DNA of 64,000 bases, from contig NZ_CAJKOX010000006.1 of the NCBI RefSeq assembly GCF_905201705.1, positions 62,001 to 126,000 on the forward strand. Reading direction: 5' to 3'. The notes beneath the pieces were generated by a model that was not told the DNA's origin, made no database searches, and saw nothing but the letters and a program-made list of their open reading frames with translations. Both the position numbers and the translations under genes were made by a program. Shown here piece by piece: positions 30,415 through 39,371 of the stretch. Source of the stretch: an uncultured Marvinbryantia sp. GTDB lineage: Bacteria > Bacillota > Clostridia > Lachnospirales > Lachnospiraceae. Each line of letters opens with the position of its first letter. Position 1 is the stretch's first letter.

Positions 30415-32832
30415 TTACTGTCTCAGCATAATTCCCATCGACTGCAGACCGTGCAGGATTTTTTTCATTGCTGCCGCAACGTCTGCTTCCTCCAGCGTCT
30501 TATCCTTCGCGCGGAACACAATGGAGTACGCCATCGACTTGTAGCCCTTTTCAATCTGCGCGCCCTCGTAGATATCGAACAGACGGTAGCTCTCCAGATA
30601 TTTGCCGCCGCGCTGCGCGATCATCGCCTCGATATCGCCTGCAAGCACGCTCTTCGGCACTACCATACTGATGTCACGGGTAACTGCCGGGAATCTTGCA
30701 ATGCCCTCAAACTTGCGGTCGAAGGTAGCAAAGCTCTCCACTGCCGGCATATCCAGCACTGCCACGTAAGCGCGCTCGCCGATGCCGTAATTATCCGCAA
30801 CCTGCGGATGCAGCTCGCCGATATAGCCAAGCTTTGTTTTTTTATAGATAATATCCGCCTGGCGTCCCGGATGCAGGTACGGTCTGCCGGATTTCGGATC
30901 ATAAGTAACATGATCGTGCAGACCAGTCTTTTCAAAGAATTCCTCCACAACGCCCTTCATGGTGTAAAAATCGCCGTCCCCGTACATTCCAAGTGTGAGC
31001 TGCATCCGCTCCTCCGGGAGCTCCGTCAGCGGAAGCTGCTTCGGAAGATACACATTGCCCAGCTCGTAGAGACGCACGTTTTTATTTCTGTGATTGTAGT
31101 TAAATGCCAGCGACGTCAGCATACCGTTTAAGGACAGCGTTCTCATGATGCTGAAATCCTCGCCGAGCGGATTGGAAATCGTCACTGCCTGGCGGAGCTT
31201 ATCGTCTGCCGGAAGCAGCAGCTTGTCGAACACCTTCGGGCTTTCGAAGGAATAGCAATACCCCTGGGAAAATCCGCAGTACTCGGCAATATCACGGGCA
31301 ACCTGCTCCACACGCAGATAAAACGGCAGCTTTCCGGTAGTTGCCTCGCCCTTCGGCAGCGTTACCGGAATATTGTCATAGCCGTAGAACCTTGCCACTT
31401 CCTCCGCAAGGTCCGCCGTGCGCAGCACGTCCTGGCGCCAGCTCGGAACAACGACTTCCTTTGCCGCCTCGTCATATTCCAGATCAACGCTTCTGAAATA
31501 AGACAGCATTTCTTCTGCGGAAATGTTCGTTCCCAGAAGCGCGTTTATTTTCTCCGGCTCAAATGGAACGCGCACAGAACCTCTCTTTTCCGGATATACA
31601 TCAACCATGCCGCCGACTACCTCACCGGCTCCAAGCTCTTCCATCAACTGGCAGGCACGGTCGATCGCCGCCTGCGCGTTATTCGGATCAAGCCCTTTTT
31701 CAAATTTGCCGGAAGCATCGGTACGTAGACCGATCTTCTTCGCGGAAAGACGGATATTCGTGCCGTCAAAGCACGCCGCTTCGAACATCATTGTCTTTAC
31801 GTCGTCCGTGATCATGGAGTTTTCACCGCCCATGATACCGGCGATGCCGACCGCCTTCTCACCGTCGCAGATCATCAGCACAGAATCGTCCATCGTGCGC
31901 TCCTGTCCGTCCAGCGTAACAAATTTCTCACCCTTTTCGGCGCGGCGCACCACGATCTCGTGTCCTGCAAGGGTGTCGTAATCATAAGCGTGCATTGGCT
32001 GCCCATACTCCTCCATCACATAGTTTGTGATGTCGACCACATTATTGATCGGGCGGATGCCATTCACCGCCAGACGGCGCTGCAGCCACATCGGTGACGG
32101 AGCGATCTTAATATTCTTCACAATTCTTGCGCAGTAGCGCGGACACAGATCCGCATCTTTTACCGTTACCTTCACGTAATCGTTTACATCTTCTTCGTTT
32201 CCAGTTGCCTTGACTACCGGGGGTACAAACGGTTTGCGAAAGGTTGCAGCCGCCTCACGGGCAATGCCGAGTACACTGTAGCAGTCCACACGATTAGAAG
32301 TAATTTCATATTCAAAAATCACGTCATCCAGACCGAGCGCCTTTACAGCGCTCTCCCCGACCTTTGCATCCTCCGGGAAAATATAAATGCCGTACTCCGG
32401 AGCTTCCGGATACATTTCTCTGGTAGAGCCAAGCTCCTCAATAGAGCACATCATACCGCAGGATTCAACCCCGCGCAGCTTGCCCTTTTTAATCTGGATG
32501 CCGCCTTCCGTCATTTTTCCGTCGTGATTTCCGGCAACGCGTCCGCCGTCCAGAACAACCGGAACCTTGTCGCCCTCCTTCACATTCGGGGCGCCGGTTA
32601 CAATCTGTACCTTTTCCGTTCCGACATCTACCTGGCAGACGATCAGCTTGTCCGCATCCGGGTGCTTTTCGATGGAAAGAATCTGTCCGATCACGATCTT
32701 GTCCAGATCCCTGTCCAGTTTTTCAAATCCCTCTACCTTTGTGCCGGACAAGGTCATCGCATCGGTGTATTCCTGCGCCGTACACTCCAGTTCCGGAACG
32801 TATGCTTTAATCCATGATAATGAAGTATTCAT
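30415..32832 (-). CDS. pheT: Phenylalanyl-tRNA synthetase beta subunit
   Basis: An 805-residue beta chain. N-terminal EMAP/tRNA-binding OB fold (about 40-150), B3/B4 editing domain (about 210-400, with APSPMWLQRRL before it), B5 domain (about 400-475), the catalytic-like core, and the C-terminal ferredoxin-fold anticodon-binding domain (about 710-805, FPAVTRDISMVV). It forms the alpha2-beta2 enzyme with PheS, encoded immediately upstream. Expression is set by the T-box leader before pheS. Confidence 0.97.
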   Translation of the reverse strand: MNTSLSWIKAYVPELECTAQEYTDAMTLSGTKVEGFEKLDRDLDKIVIGQILSIEKHPDADKLIVCQVDVGTEKVQIVTGAPNVKEGDKVPVVLDGGRVAGNHDGKMTEGGIQIKKGKLRGVESCGMMCSIEELGSTREMYPEAPEYGIYIFPEDAKVGESAVKALGLDDVIFEYEITSNRVDCYSVLGIAREAAATFRKPFVPPVVKATGNEEDVNDYVKVTVKDADLCPRYCARIVKNIKIAPSPMWLQRRLAVNGIRPINNVVDITNYVMEEYGQPMHAYDYDTLAGHEIVVRRAEKGEKFVTLDGQERTMDDSVLMICDGEKAVGIAGIMGGENSMITDDVKTMMFEAACFDGTNIRLSAKKIGLRTDASGKFEKGLDPNNAQAAIDRACQLMEELGAGEVVGGMVDVYPEKRGSVRVPFEPEKINALLGTNISAEEMLSYFRSVDLEYDEAAKEVVVPSWRQDVLRTADLAEEVARFYGYDNIPVTLPKGEATTGKLPFYLRVEQVARDIAEYCGFSQGYCYSFESPKVFDKLLLPADDKLRQAVTISNPLGEDFSIMRTLSLNGMLTSLAFNYNHRNKNVRLYELGNVYLPKQLPLTELPEERMQLTLGMYGDGDFYTMKGVVEEFFEKTGLHDHVTYDPKSGRPYLHPGRQADIIYKKTKLGYIGELHPQVADNYGIGERAYVAVLDMPAVESFATFDRKFEGIARFPAVTRDISMVVPKSVLAGDIEAMIAQRGGKYLESYRLFDIYEGAQIEKGYKSMAYSIVFRAKDKTLEEADVAAAMKKILHGLQSMGIMLRQ

Positions 32833-32925
32833 AACTGATATCCTTTCTTTTTCTCACATCTTCTGGCCCTGCATCATAACTCCTACAGGACCTGCCACTG
32901 GCAGCTCCCTTCGGATGCATGGCAA

Positions 32926-33945
32926 CTAAAACTGCTTTAAGAAGCGAATGTCGTTTTCATACAACAGACGCATATCGTCGATTTCATATTTCAGCAGCGC
33001 GATGCGCTCCAGGCCAACGCCGAACGCAAAACCGGTGTATTCGTTTGGATCGATGCCGCACATCTCCAGCACATGCGGATGAACCATGCCGCAGCCAAGG
33101 ATCTCGATCCAGCCGGAGCCTTTGCAGAAGCGGCAGCCCTTTCCGCCGCACTTGAAGCAGCTTACATCCACCTCCGCGCTCGGTTCCGTGAACGGGAAAT
33201 GATGCGGACGGAATTTTGTCTTTGTCTCCGGTCCGAACAGCTCTCTGGCAAATTCCTCCAGCGTGCCCTTCAGATCGGCAAAGGTGATGTTTTTGTCGAT
33301 AACAAGTCCCTCGATCTGATGGAAGGACGGGGAATGCGTCGCGTCCACCTCATCGGAGCGGAACACGCGTCCCGGAGAGATCATGCGGATCGGCAGATTT
33401 CCCTGCTCCATACGGCGCGCCTGCACCGGAGAGGTCTGGGTGCGCAGCACGATTTCCTTGTTGATGTAGAAGGTATCCTGCTCGTCCTTTGCCGGATGGT
33501 TCGCCGGGATGTTCAGCTTTTCAAAATTGTAAAGGTCGTACTCTACCTCCGGTCCCTCGATCACCTCGTAGCCCATGCCGATAAAGATGCGCTCCACTTC
33601 CTCCAGCGCGATGGTGTTCGGGTGACGGTGTCCGACATTGTTCTTCTTCGCCGGAAGCGTAACGTCGATAACTTCTGCCTTTAACTGCGCTTCTCTCGCC
33701 GCGGATTCCAGCTTTTTCTTCGTTTCCTCCAGGAAATCCTCGATGGCGGCTCTGGTTTCATTTACCATCTGTCCGACCATCGGGCGCTCCTCCGGGGCAA
33801 CATCCTTCATACTCTTTAAAACAGCAGTCAGTTCCCCTTTCTTGCCCAGGAATGCCACACGCACATCGTTCAGTTTTTCCAGTGCGTCAGACTGCTGGAT
33901 CTGTTTCATTGCTTCTTCTCTGATTGCCTGCAATCTCTCTTTCAT
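32926..33945 (-). CDS. pheS: Phenylalanyl-tRNA synthetase alpha subunit
   Basis: A 339-residue alpha chain: N-terminal coiled coil (1-85) and class II catalytic core with motif 2 (HSPSFHQIEGLVID) and motif 3 (GFAFGVGLERIALLKY). The start at 33945 (MKERLQAIREEAMKQI) has AAGGAGAAG upstream; the longer open frame runs into the repeat-bearing leader. pheT follows after 93 bases. Confidence 0.97.
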   Translation of the reverse strand: MKERLQAIREEAMKQIQQSDALEKLNDVRVAFLGKKGELTAVLKSMKDVAPEERPMVGQMVNETRAAIEDFLEETKKKLESAAREAQLKAEVIDVTLPAKKNNVGHRHPNTIALEEVERIFIGMGYEVIEGPEVEYDLYNFEKLNIPANHPAKDEQDTFYINKEIVLRTQTSPVQARRMEQGNLPIRMISPGRVFRSDEVDATHSPSFHQIEGLVIDKNITFADLKGTLEEFARELFGPETKTKFRPHHFPFTEPSAEVDVSCFKCGGKGCRFCKGSGWIEILGCGMVHPHVLEMCGIDPNEYTGFAFGVGLERIALLKYEIDDMRLLYENDIRFLKQF

Positions 33946-33971
33946 AATCTTCTCCTTCCATATGGTTGTAA

Positions 33972-34153
33972 GCGAGCATACGCGAAAGCCCTGTGCTTTT
34001 GCCTTCGCACGGTAAGCGGTATCTTCCAAGCCGTGCCCCTCGGAAACGCTCCGCATTTCCTCGGTCGCGGGCTCCCGCCCTATGAAGCCAAAAGCTCATG
34101 TCTCTGTATGTATGCAAGCATACACAGAGCCCTGTGCTTTTGCCTTCGCACGG
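33972..34153. repeat. Duplicated 40-bp element between the T-box and pheS
   Basis: Copies at 33972-34012 and 34114-34153 share 26 identical bases, starting AGCCCTGTGCTTTTGCCTTC (at 33987 and 34128), and a similar upstream GC(G/A)AGCATAC. Each contains the stem GTGC/GCAC. They place about 200 extra bases between the T-box terminator and the pheS start codon. Confidence 0.75.
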
Positions 34154-34159
34154 CTTGGT

Positions 34160-34435
34160 GCTTTCGCGCAAAAAACAAAAGCTCCGTCCCGCATAGGGAC
34201 GAAGCTCATAATCCGTGGTACCACCCTGTTTCCTGCCGTCGGCAGGCACTCGCATTAGCGTAACGTGCATAGACGTCATTTCCTACTGGCGTGTTTTTTG
34301 TAAAATAAAATCTGCGTTCAGAAATGCAGCTCCGGTGGGAAATTCAATACATTATCTGAACCTGGGGATGCTTCCAGCCGCTGACATCCTCTCTCTGGCG
34401 GAAAATAATGCTCTACTGACACCTTCATTGCCTTT
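34160..34435 (-). promoter_or_regulatory. T-box leader, tRNA-Phe responsive
   Basis: The T-box sequence GGTGGTACCACGG is at minus 34225-34213. It is followed by a terminator stem AGCTTCGTCCC / GGGACGGAGCT and a T-rich tract ending near 34165. Upstream, CATTTCTGAACG holds the candidate specifier TTC (Phe). Uncharged tRNA-Phe would stabilise the antiterminator and allow pheST expression. The 5' boundary is approximate. Confidence 0.88.
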
Positions 34436-34470
34436 ACCTGCCTTTTAGTTTACCACAAATCCTTTTTCTG

Positions 34471-35313
34471 TCAAGTGCTTTCTTCCTCCATAAACGCATC
34501 CGGGTATTCCAGATAGCAGTTCACCTCCGCCCCGGCGAACAGCAGCCACATACAGAAGTACAGCCACAGCATGATCATCACGACCGTTGTCAGACTTCCG
34601 TAAATGCTGGTGGAATGGCTTGCATAATCGAAGTAAAGGGAAAATCCGTAGGAATAGATTGCCCATGCTGACGCTGCAAAGACGGCGCCCGGAATCTGAC
34701 GGATAATTTTTATCTTACAATTCGGAAGCGAGCAATACATTCCCAGGAACACCAGCGACAAAACCAACACGGAGATCGCAGCGCGTACAATAATAATCAT
34801 TCCTGTGAAATTGCCGAGCACCGGAAAATACTGAAATGCCGTGTTCTGGAGCAGGTTACCAAAAAGGAGCAGAATGCAGGCAAGCACGATCGCGAAAATC
34901 AGGATCAGAATATACAGACCTGAACGAAGGCGCATAAAAACGTAATTCCGGTTTTCCTCCACGCCGCGCACCGAATTCAGTCCGTTTGTGATTGCAAGCA
35001 CGCTTCTCGCCGCCGCCCACAAAGCCGCAATCACCGTTCCTGAAAGAAGCGCCGTAGAGCTGCTGAAAAGCTCTTCCACAATTCCGGCAATTAAATCATA
35101 AAAACTGGAGGGAAGTATCTCCATCAGCAGGTCCATCACCATATCTGACGTCAACGGCGTATACTGGATCAGTGTCAGAAGCAGCATGAAAAACGGAAAA
35201 AATCCCATGATGATAAACAGGGCGGACTGCGCTGCAAACGCATCTACCCTGTCTCTTTTCAGTTTTCGCATAAAGCGGCGGAACAGTTTATAGCCCTTCC
35301 AGAAACGGTCCAT
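34471..35313 (-). CDS. YihY/BrkB family membrane protein
   Basis: A 280-residue integral membrane protein of the YihY family (once called RNase BN in error). It has six predicted helices; conserved features include AAQSALFIIMGFFPF, a GSLTTVVMIMLWLYF segment in the last pair and FAGAEVNCYLEYPD at the C-terminus. The function is not established; transport or cell-envelope roles have been proposed. It lies between the pheS leader and the ABC importer, on its own. Confidence 0.9.
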   Translation of the reverse strand: MDRFWKGYKLFRRFMRKLKRDRVDAFAAQSALFIIMGFFPFFMLLLTLIQYTPLTSDMVMDLLMEILPSSFYDLIAGIVEELFSSSTALLSGTVIAALWAAARSVLAITNGLNSVRGVEENRNYVFMRLRSGLYILILIFAIVLACILLLFGNLLQNTAFQYFPVLGNFTGMIIIVRAAISVLVLSLVFLGMYCSLPNCKIKIIRQIPGAVFAASAWAIYSYGFSLYFDYASHSTSIYGSLTTVVMIMLWLYFCMWLLFAGAEVNCYLEYPDAFMEEEST

Positions 35314-35354
35314 TCGTGTCCATGCTTCCTTTCCCTGCCATATGCAGGCTGCGC

Positions 35355-36359
35355 CTACAATACGTGCACATTTTCAGTATCAAATACCAGATACGGCGTA
35401 TCGCCTTCATGATAAATCTTTTTGCTGCGCGGATTGAAATCCGTAATTTTTACAAGCTCATCCCCAACCATCACCTGGTAATTCTGATAAGAACCCATAA
35501 AGGTCGACAGAACCACGCGGCACGGAAGCACGCCGCTGTCACCAAGCGTCACGCTCTCCGGGCGGAGAAGAAGCTTTTTGCCGTCTTTCCTGCCAAGCAG
35601 CTTTCCGTCCAGGAAATTTGCCTCGCCGATAAAATCCGCCACAAATTCATTCACCGGCTCATAATAAATCTTCTCCGGCGTTCCCATCTGCGCCACAACG
35701 CCCTTCTGCATGACGATGATATTATCAGAAAGACTCATTGCCTCGCTCTGGTCATGTGTAACATAGATTGCCGTGATGCCGGTCTTCTGCTGGATCTTGC
35801 GGATTTCCGTGCGCATGTTCACGCGCAGCTTTGCATCCAGATTGGAAAGCGGCTCGTCAAAAAGAAGCACGCCCGGCTCCACCACCAGCGCCCTCGCCAG
35901 CGCGACACGCTGCTGCTGTCCGCCGGAAAGCTGATTCGTCATGCGGTTTTCCATGCCGGACAGCTCCACCAGGTCAAGAATATCCATCACCTTTTTGTGG
36001 ATCGTCGCCTTATCCAGCTTGCGTATTTTCAGACCGTAGGCGACATTGTCAAACACATTGTAATGCGGAAGCAGCGCGTAGCTCTGAAACACCATCGCCG
36101 TGTCGCGCTTGTTCGGCGTCAGCGCGTTGATCGGCTCCCCGCCCAGGTAAACCTCCCCCTCGTCGGGGCTCTCAAACCCGGCGATCATGCGCAGGATCGT
36201 CGTTTTCCCGCAACCGGACGGACCAAGGAGCGTCGCAAAGCTGCCCGGCTCAATAGTGAGACTCACATCGTGCACTGCATAGAAATCCTTTTTGGTCTTC
36301 GGATCCTTATATATTTTTGATAGATGATCCAGCTTAATACCTTTTTTCTCTTTTCCCAT
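35355..36359 (-). CDS. Fe3+-type ABC transporter ATP-binding protein
   Basis: A 334-residue ATPase. Walker A GPSGCGKTT (near residue 43), signature LSGGQQQRVALARAL, Walker B LLFDEPLSNLD and the switch His in YVTHDQSEAMSL are all present. A C-terminal TOBE-like domain (about 240-334) follows, as in FbpC/PotA. It starts one base after the permease stop. With the permease and binding protein it forms a complete importer; Fe3+ or a small organic anion is the probable substrate. Confidence 0.93.
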   Translation of the reverse strand: MGKEKKGIKLDHLSKIYKDPKTKKDFYAVHDVSLTIEPGSFATLLGPSGCGKTTILRMIAGFESPDEGEVYLGGEPINALTPNKRDTAMVFQSYALLPHYNVFDNVAYGLKIRKLDKATIHKKVMDILDLVELSGMENRMTNQLSGGQQQRVALARALVVEPGVLLFDEPLSNLDAKLRVNMRTEIRKIQQKTGITAIYVTHDQSEAMSLSDNIIVMQKGVVAQMGTPEKIYYEPVNEFVADFIGEANFLDGKLLGRKDGKKLLLRPESVTLGDSGVLPCRVVLSTFMGSYQNYQVMVGDELVKITDFNPRSKKIYHEGDTPYLVFDTENVHVL

Positions 36360-36360
36360 A

Positions 36361-38070
36361 TCACAGGCTCTCCTTTACATTTCTGCTCGTGCCAAAGAAT
36401 TTGATAAACAGGTTCATCAGGAGTACCGCAGCATATACGATCAATATCAATATTGTAGCATATGCGCACGCCACACCGTAATACCCCTTTTCCGCAAATT
36501 CATTGATCTGGCAGGTAATCAGCAAAAACTGCGGCGTCACCAGCAGGATGATCGCGCTGATCGCCGTGATGCTGCGCACAAACGCCGTCACAAGACCGCT
36601 GAAAAACGAATCCTTGATCAGCGGGAGCGTCACCGTCATAAACACCTTGCCGCTGTTCGCGCCCAGGTCGTATGCCGATTCCTCGATCGACTTGTCGATC
36701 TGGCGCAGCGCCGAAATGCCGCTTCTGGTGCCGACCGGCAGGCTTCGCACAATGAATACGATGATCAGGATCAGCCCCGTCCCGTAAATTCCCTGCAGGA
36801 CGCCGGTATGGAACAGTCCGTTCGCATAGCCGCGGATATAGCCGACGCCAAGCACCGTCCCCGGCACTGCCATTGCAAGCATCGACACAAATTCAATAAA
36901 GCCCCTGGAACGGAATTTCCGCTTCACGACCAGATAGGAAATGACCATCGACAAAAGCGCCGTCAGGGGAGCTGCGATGATGGAGAGCACAAAAGAGTCC
37001 TTAAACGCTTTCAGCCCGCTGTACTTAAAGAGGTAATCAAACCATTTCAGACTGAGGCTGTAGTCGCGTCCCCACAATTTAAACAATGCTCCGAACGGTA
37101 TCATAATATACATTAAAATTACAAAAATTGCAACCATTGCGCAGAGAATTGTGAGCGGAACCGTCACGCTTTTTTCCGTGATCATCATGCGCACGCGGGA
37201 AGCCTTTCCGGTCAGCGTCGCAGTGGTCTTTGCCTCCAGATAATATTTCTGGATGAAAAACAGCACCAGCGTGAGGGAAAGCAGGATGACTGACATTGCC
37301 GCCGCTCCGGTCGCATCGTAGGAACCCGTCACCTGCAGATAGATTGTCGTCGCCAGCGTATCGTAGGAACCGCCGATCAGCATCGGATTTGCAAAGTCCG
37401 CCACAGATTCCATAAAGGTTACCAGAAACGCATTCCCAAGCCCCGGCAGCATCAGCGGCAGCGTGACGTCGAGAAACACCTTGCCGCGCGATGCGCCCAT
37501 ATCCCGCGCCGCTTCCTCCAGGGAAGGATCGATATTTTTCAAAAGACCTTTCAGCATCAGGTAACATACCGGAAAAAACGTGAGTGTCTGCACAATCACG
37601 ATTCCCCACATGCCGTAAATATTGGCGTCATAAATTTTCAGTATAGAGCGCGTGATAATTCCGCTGCGCCCAAACAGCATGATGGTTGAAAGGCTGAGCA
37701 CAAAAGGCGGGGACACTACCGGGAGAAGCGAAACCACGTTAAAAAGCTTCTCCAGGATTTTCGTCCGCACCTGCACGTAGCAGTCAACATAGGCAAACAA
37801 AAGCCCGATCACCGTAGATAAAATGCCCGTCAGAAATCCCAGCTTCAGGGTGTTGACAAACGCCGTGCGGAAGCGCTGCAGACTGAGTACCCTCTTAAAT
37901 ACATCCAGCGTCAGCTTTCCTTCTGTGTAGACACTGTCTATCAGCAGAACAAACAGAGGATACAAAATAAAAAGACATAAAAAGACCAGCAGAATCACGA
38001 TCGCGCTCAGCAGGATCGGATCCGCCATCATTTTTTTTCGTTCCAGAGCCTTACTCTGATTTCCTGCCAT
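36361..38070 (-). CDS. ABC transporter permease (fused double permease, FbpB/ThiP type)
   Basis: A 569-residue permease made of two homologous halves, each with about six helices and an EAA loop: EEAARDMGASRGKVFLDVTL in the first half and EESAYDLGANSGKVFMTVTL in the second. This duplicated form is typical of iron(III), thiamine and aminoethylphosphonate importers. It lies between the binding protein and the ATPase. No second permease gene is needed. Confidence 0.93.
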   Translation of the reverse strand: MAGNQSKALERKKMMADPILLSAIVILLVFLCLFILYPLFVLLIDSVYTEGKLTLDVFKRVLSLQRFRTAFVNTLKLGFLTGILSTVIGLLFAYVDCYVQVRTKILEKLFNVVSLLPVVSPPFVLSLSTIMLFGRSGIITRSILKIYDANIYGMWGIVIVQTLTFFPVCYLMLKGLLKNIDPSLEEAARDMGASRGKVFLDVTLPLMLPGLGNAFLVTFMESVADFANPMLIGGSYDTLATTIYLQVTGSYDATGAAAMSVILLSLTLVLFFIQKYYLEAKTTATLTGKASRVRMMITEKSVTVPLTILCAMVAIFVILMYIMIPFGALFKLWGRDYSLSLKWFDYLFKYSGLKAFKDSFVLSIIAAPLTALLSMVISYLVVKRKFRSRGFIEFVSMLAMAVPGTVLGVGYIRGYANGLFHTGVLQGIYGTGLILIIVFIVRSLPVGTRSGISALRQIDKSIEESAYDLGANSGKVFMTVTLPLIKDSFFSGLVTAFVRSITAISAIILLVTPQFLLITCQINEFAEKGYYGVACAYATILILIVYAAVLLMNLFIKFFGTSRNVKESL

Positions 38071-38108
38071 CTTCTTTCCTCCCGAATCTTGTTAATACAA
38101 AGGAAAAG

Positions 38109-38160
38109 CGGGGCTGCCGCAGACTGTGGAAACTGCCTCCACCTCGCTGCAACAGCCCCG
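38109..38160 (-). terminator. Long hairpin between binding protein and permease
   Basis: On the minus strand, ACGGGGCTGTTGCAG pairs with CTGCGGCAGCCCCG around an inner stem GTGGA/TCCAC, followed by CTTTTCC. The weak T-tract suggests a partial terminator or 3' stabiliser that raises binding-protein expression over the permease. Confidence 0.65.
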
Positions 38161-38176
38161 TATCAGTATCTATCGT

Positions 38177-39262
38177 TTATTCTGTCTTGAAGCGGTCGTC
38201 TGCTGCCGAGCCAAGCGCTTCAAAGTATTCCTCCACATATTTCGAAGTATTTTCTTTTGCGTCCTCAAAGTCATAGTCGATCACGTTATCCGGATCAAGA
38301 CCGAACTCTTCCGCTTCCTTCGGCTGCTGTGCATTGCTGATTACCAGGAACTGGTAAGACTCTGCGTTTGCCGCCTCCTCCACGCAGTCCGGAGAGAGCG
38401 CGTACTCAATCCAGAGCTTCGCAGCGTTCGGATGCGCGCAGCCCTTAAAGATCGCAGTTGCGCCGATCTCGTAGCTGGTGCCGGAAGCCGGAATGATCAG
38501 ACCGATGTTGTCATATCCGTTCAGGATCTGCGCGATGCCGTCATGCAGGAAGCCGATACCGATGACGCATTCGCCAGGACCTACCATCTTGGACGGGCCG
38601 GAGCCGGATTTCGTATACTGGGAAATATTTTTATCCAGCTCTTTGAAGTATTCCATCGCTTCGTCATGTCCCTTCATCTGGATCATTGTGTTGATCACCA
38701 GCTTTGCGGTGCCCGCTGTGGACGGGTTGGACAGCGTGATCAGACCTTCGTATTTCGGGTCAAGCAGATCGTCCCAGTCCTGCGGAGCTTCGATGCCAAG
38801 GCGCTCCAATTCCTCGTTATTTACCATAAAGCCAAGGATTCCCTTATAAATGCCGTACCAGTTGCCGTCTGCATCGCGGTAATTTTCGGAAACCAGGTTC
38901 ACTGCGTTCATTGCCTCGTACGGTTCAAGAAGACCGTCCGCCGTCGCTTCATTATATGGATCTGTGGTGCCGCCGAACCATACGTCTGCGGACGGATTAC
39001 CATTTTCTTCTTTGATCTTCGTATATACCTCGCCGGTGGAAAGGCGCTGGAAGCTTACTTTAATGTCGTACAGGGATTCAAACTTCTGTGCCGCCGCGGA
39101 AAGATATGCCTCCTCACAGGAGCCATAGACAACCAGCTCGCCCTCTTCCTGCGCCGCCGCGATCAGTTCGTCAAGGTTTGCCTCTTCCGCCGATGCACAT
39201 GCCCCGAATGCCATGGAAAGCGCTGCCGCTGCAGCCAACACCCATTTTACTGCCTTCTTCAT
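38177..39262 (-). CDS. Fe3+-type ABC transporter substrate-binding protein
   Basis: A 361-residue extracellular binding protein of the FbpA/PhnS-like class. The start at 39262 follows AAAGGAGGG. The signal peptide MKKAVKWVLAAAAALSMAFG ends near ACASAEE; FGAC is an imperfect lipobox, so it may be lipid-anchored at Cys22 or cleaved after ASA. The mature part begins with VVYGSCEEAYLSAAAQKF and contains SADVWFGGTTDPYNEA, typical for the class. The ligand cannot be fixed from the sequence. Confidence 0.92.
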   Translation of the reverse strand: MKKAVKWVLAAAAALSMAFGACASAEEANLDELIAAAQEEGELVVYGSCEEAYLSAAAQKFESLYDIKVSFQRLSTGEVYTKIKEENGNPSADVWFGGTTDPYNEATADGLLEPYEAMNAVNLVSENYRDADGNWYGIYKGILGFMVNNEELERLGIEAPQDWDDLLDPKYEGLITLSNPSTAGTAKLVINTMIQMKGHDEAMEYFKELDKNISQYTKSGSGPSKMVGPGECVIGIGFLHDGIAQILNGYDNIGLIIPASGTSYEIGATAIFKGCAHPNAAKLWIEYALSPDCVEEAANAESYQFLVISNAQQPKEAEEFGLDPDNVIDYDFEDAKENTSKYVEEYFEALGSAADDRFKTE

Positions 39263-39371
39263 AACGAAAACCCTCCTTTTGTGCATTTTCATGCTGTCTT
39301 TTTTTGATAGGTAAATCATACCACTTTTTCGTCCGGTTGTCTACACTTCTTTCGTTATTTTGTACAAATAT

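Noticed and set aside
33887..34279. 130-codon minus-strand frame across the pheS leader
   Set aside because: It covers the T-box and the duplicated element; the repeated peptide CEGKSTGL comes from the DNA repeat, not from a protein domain.
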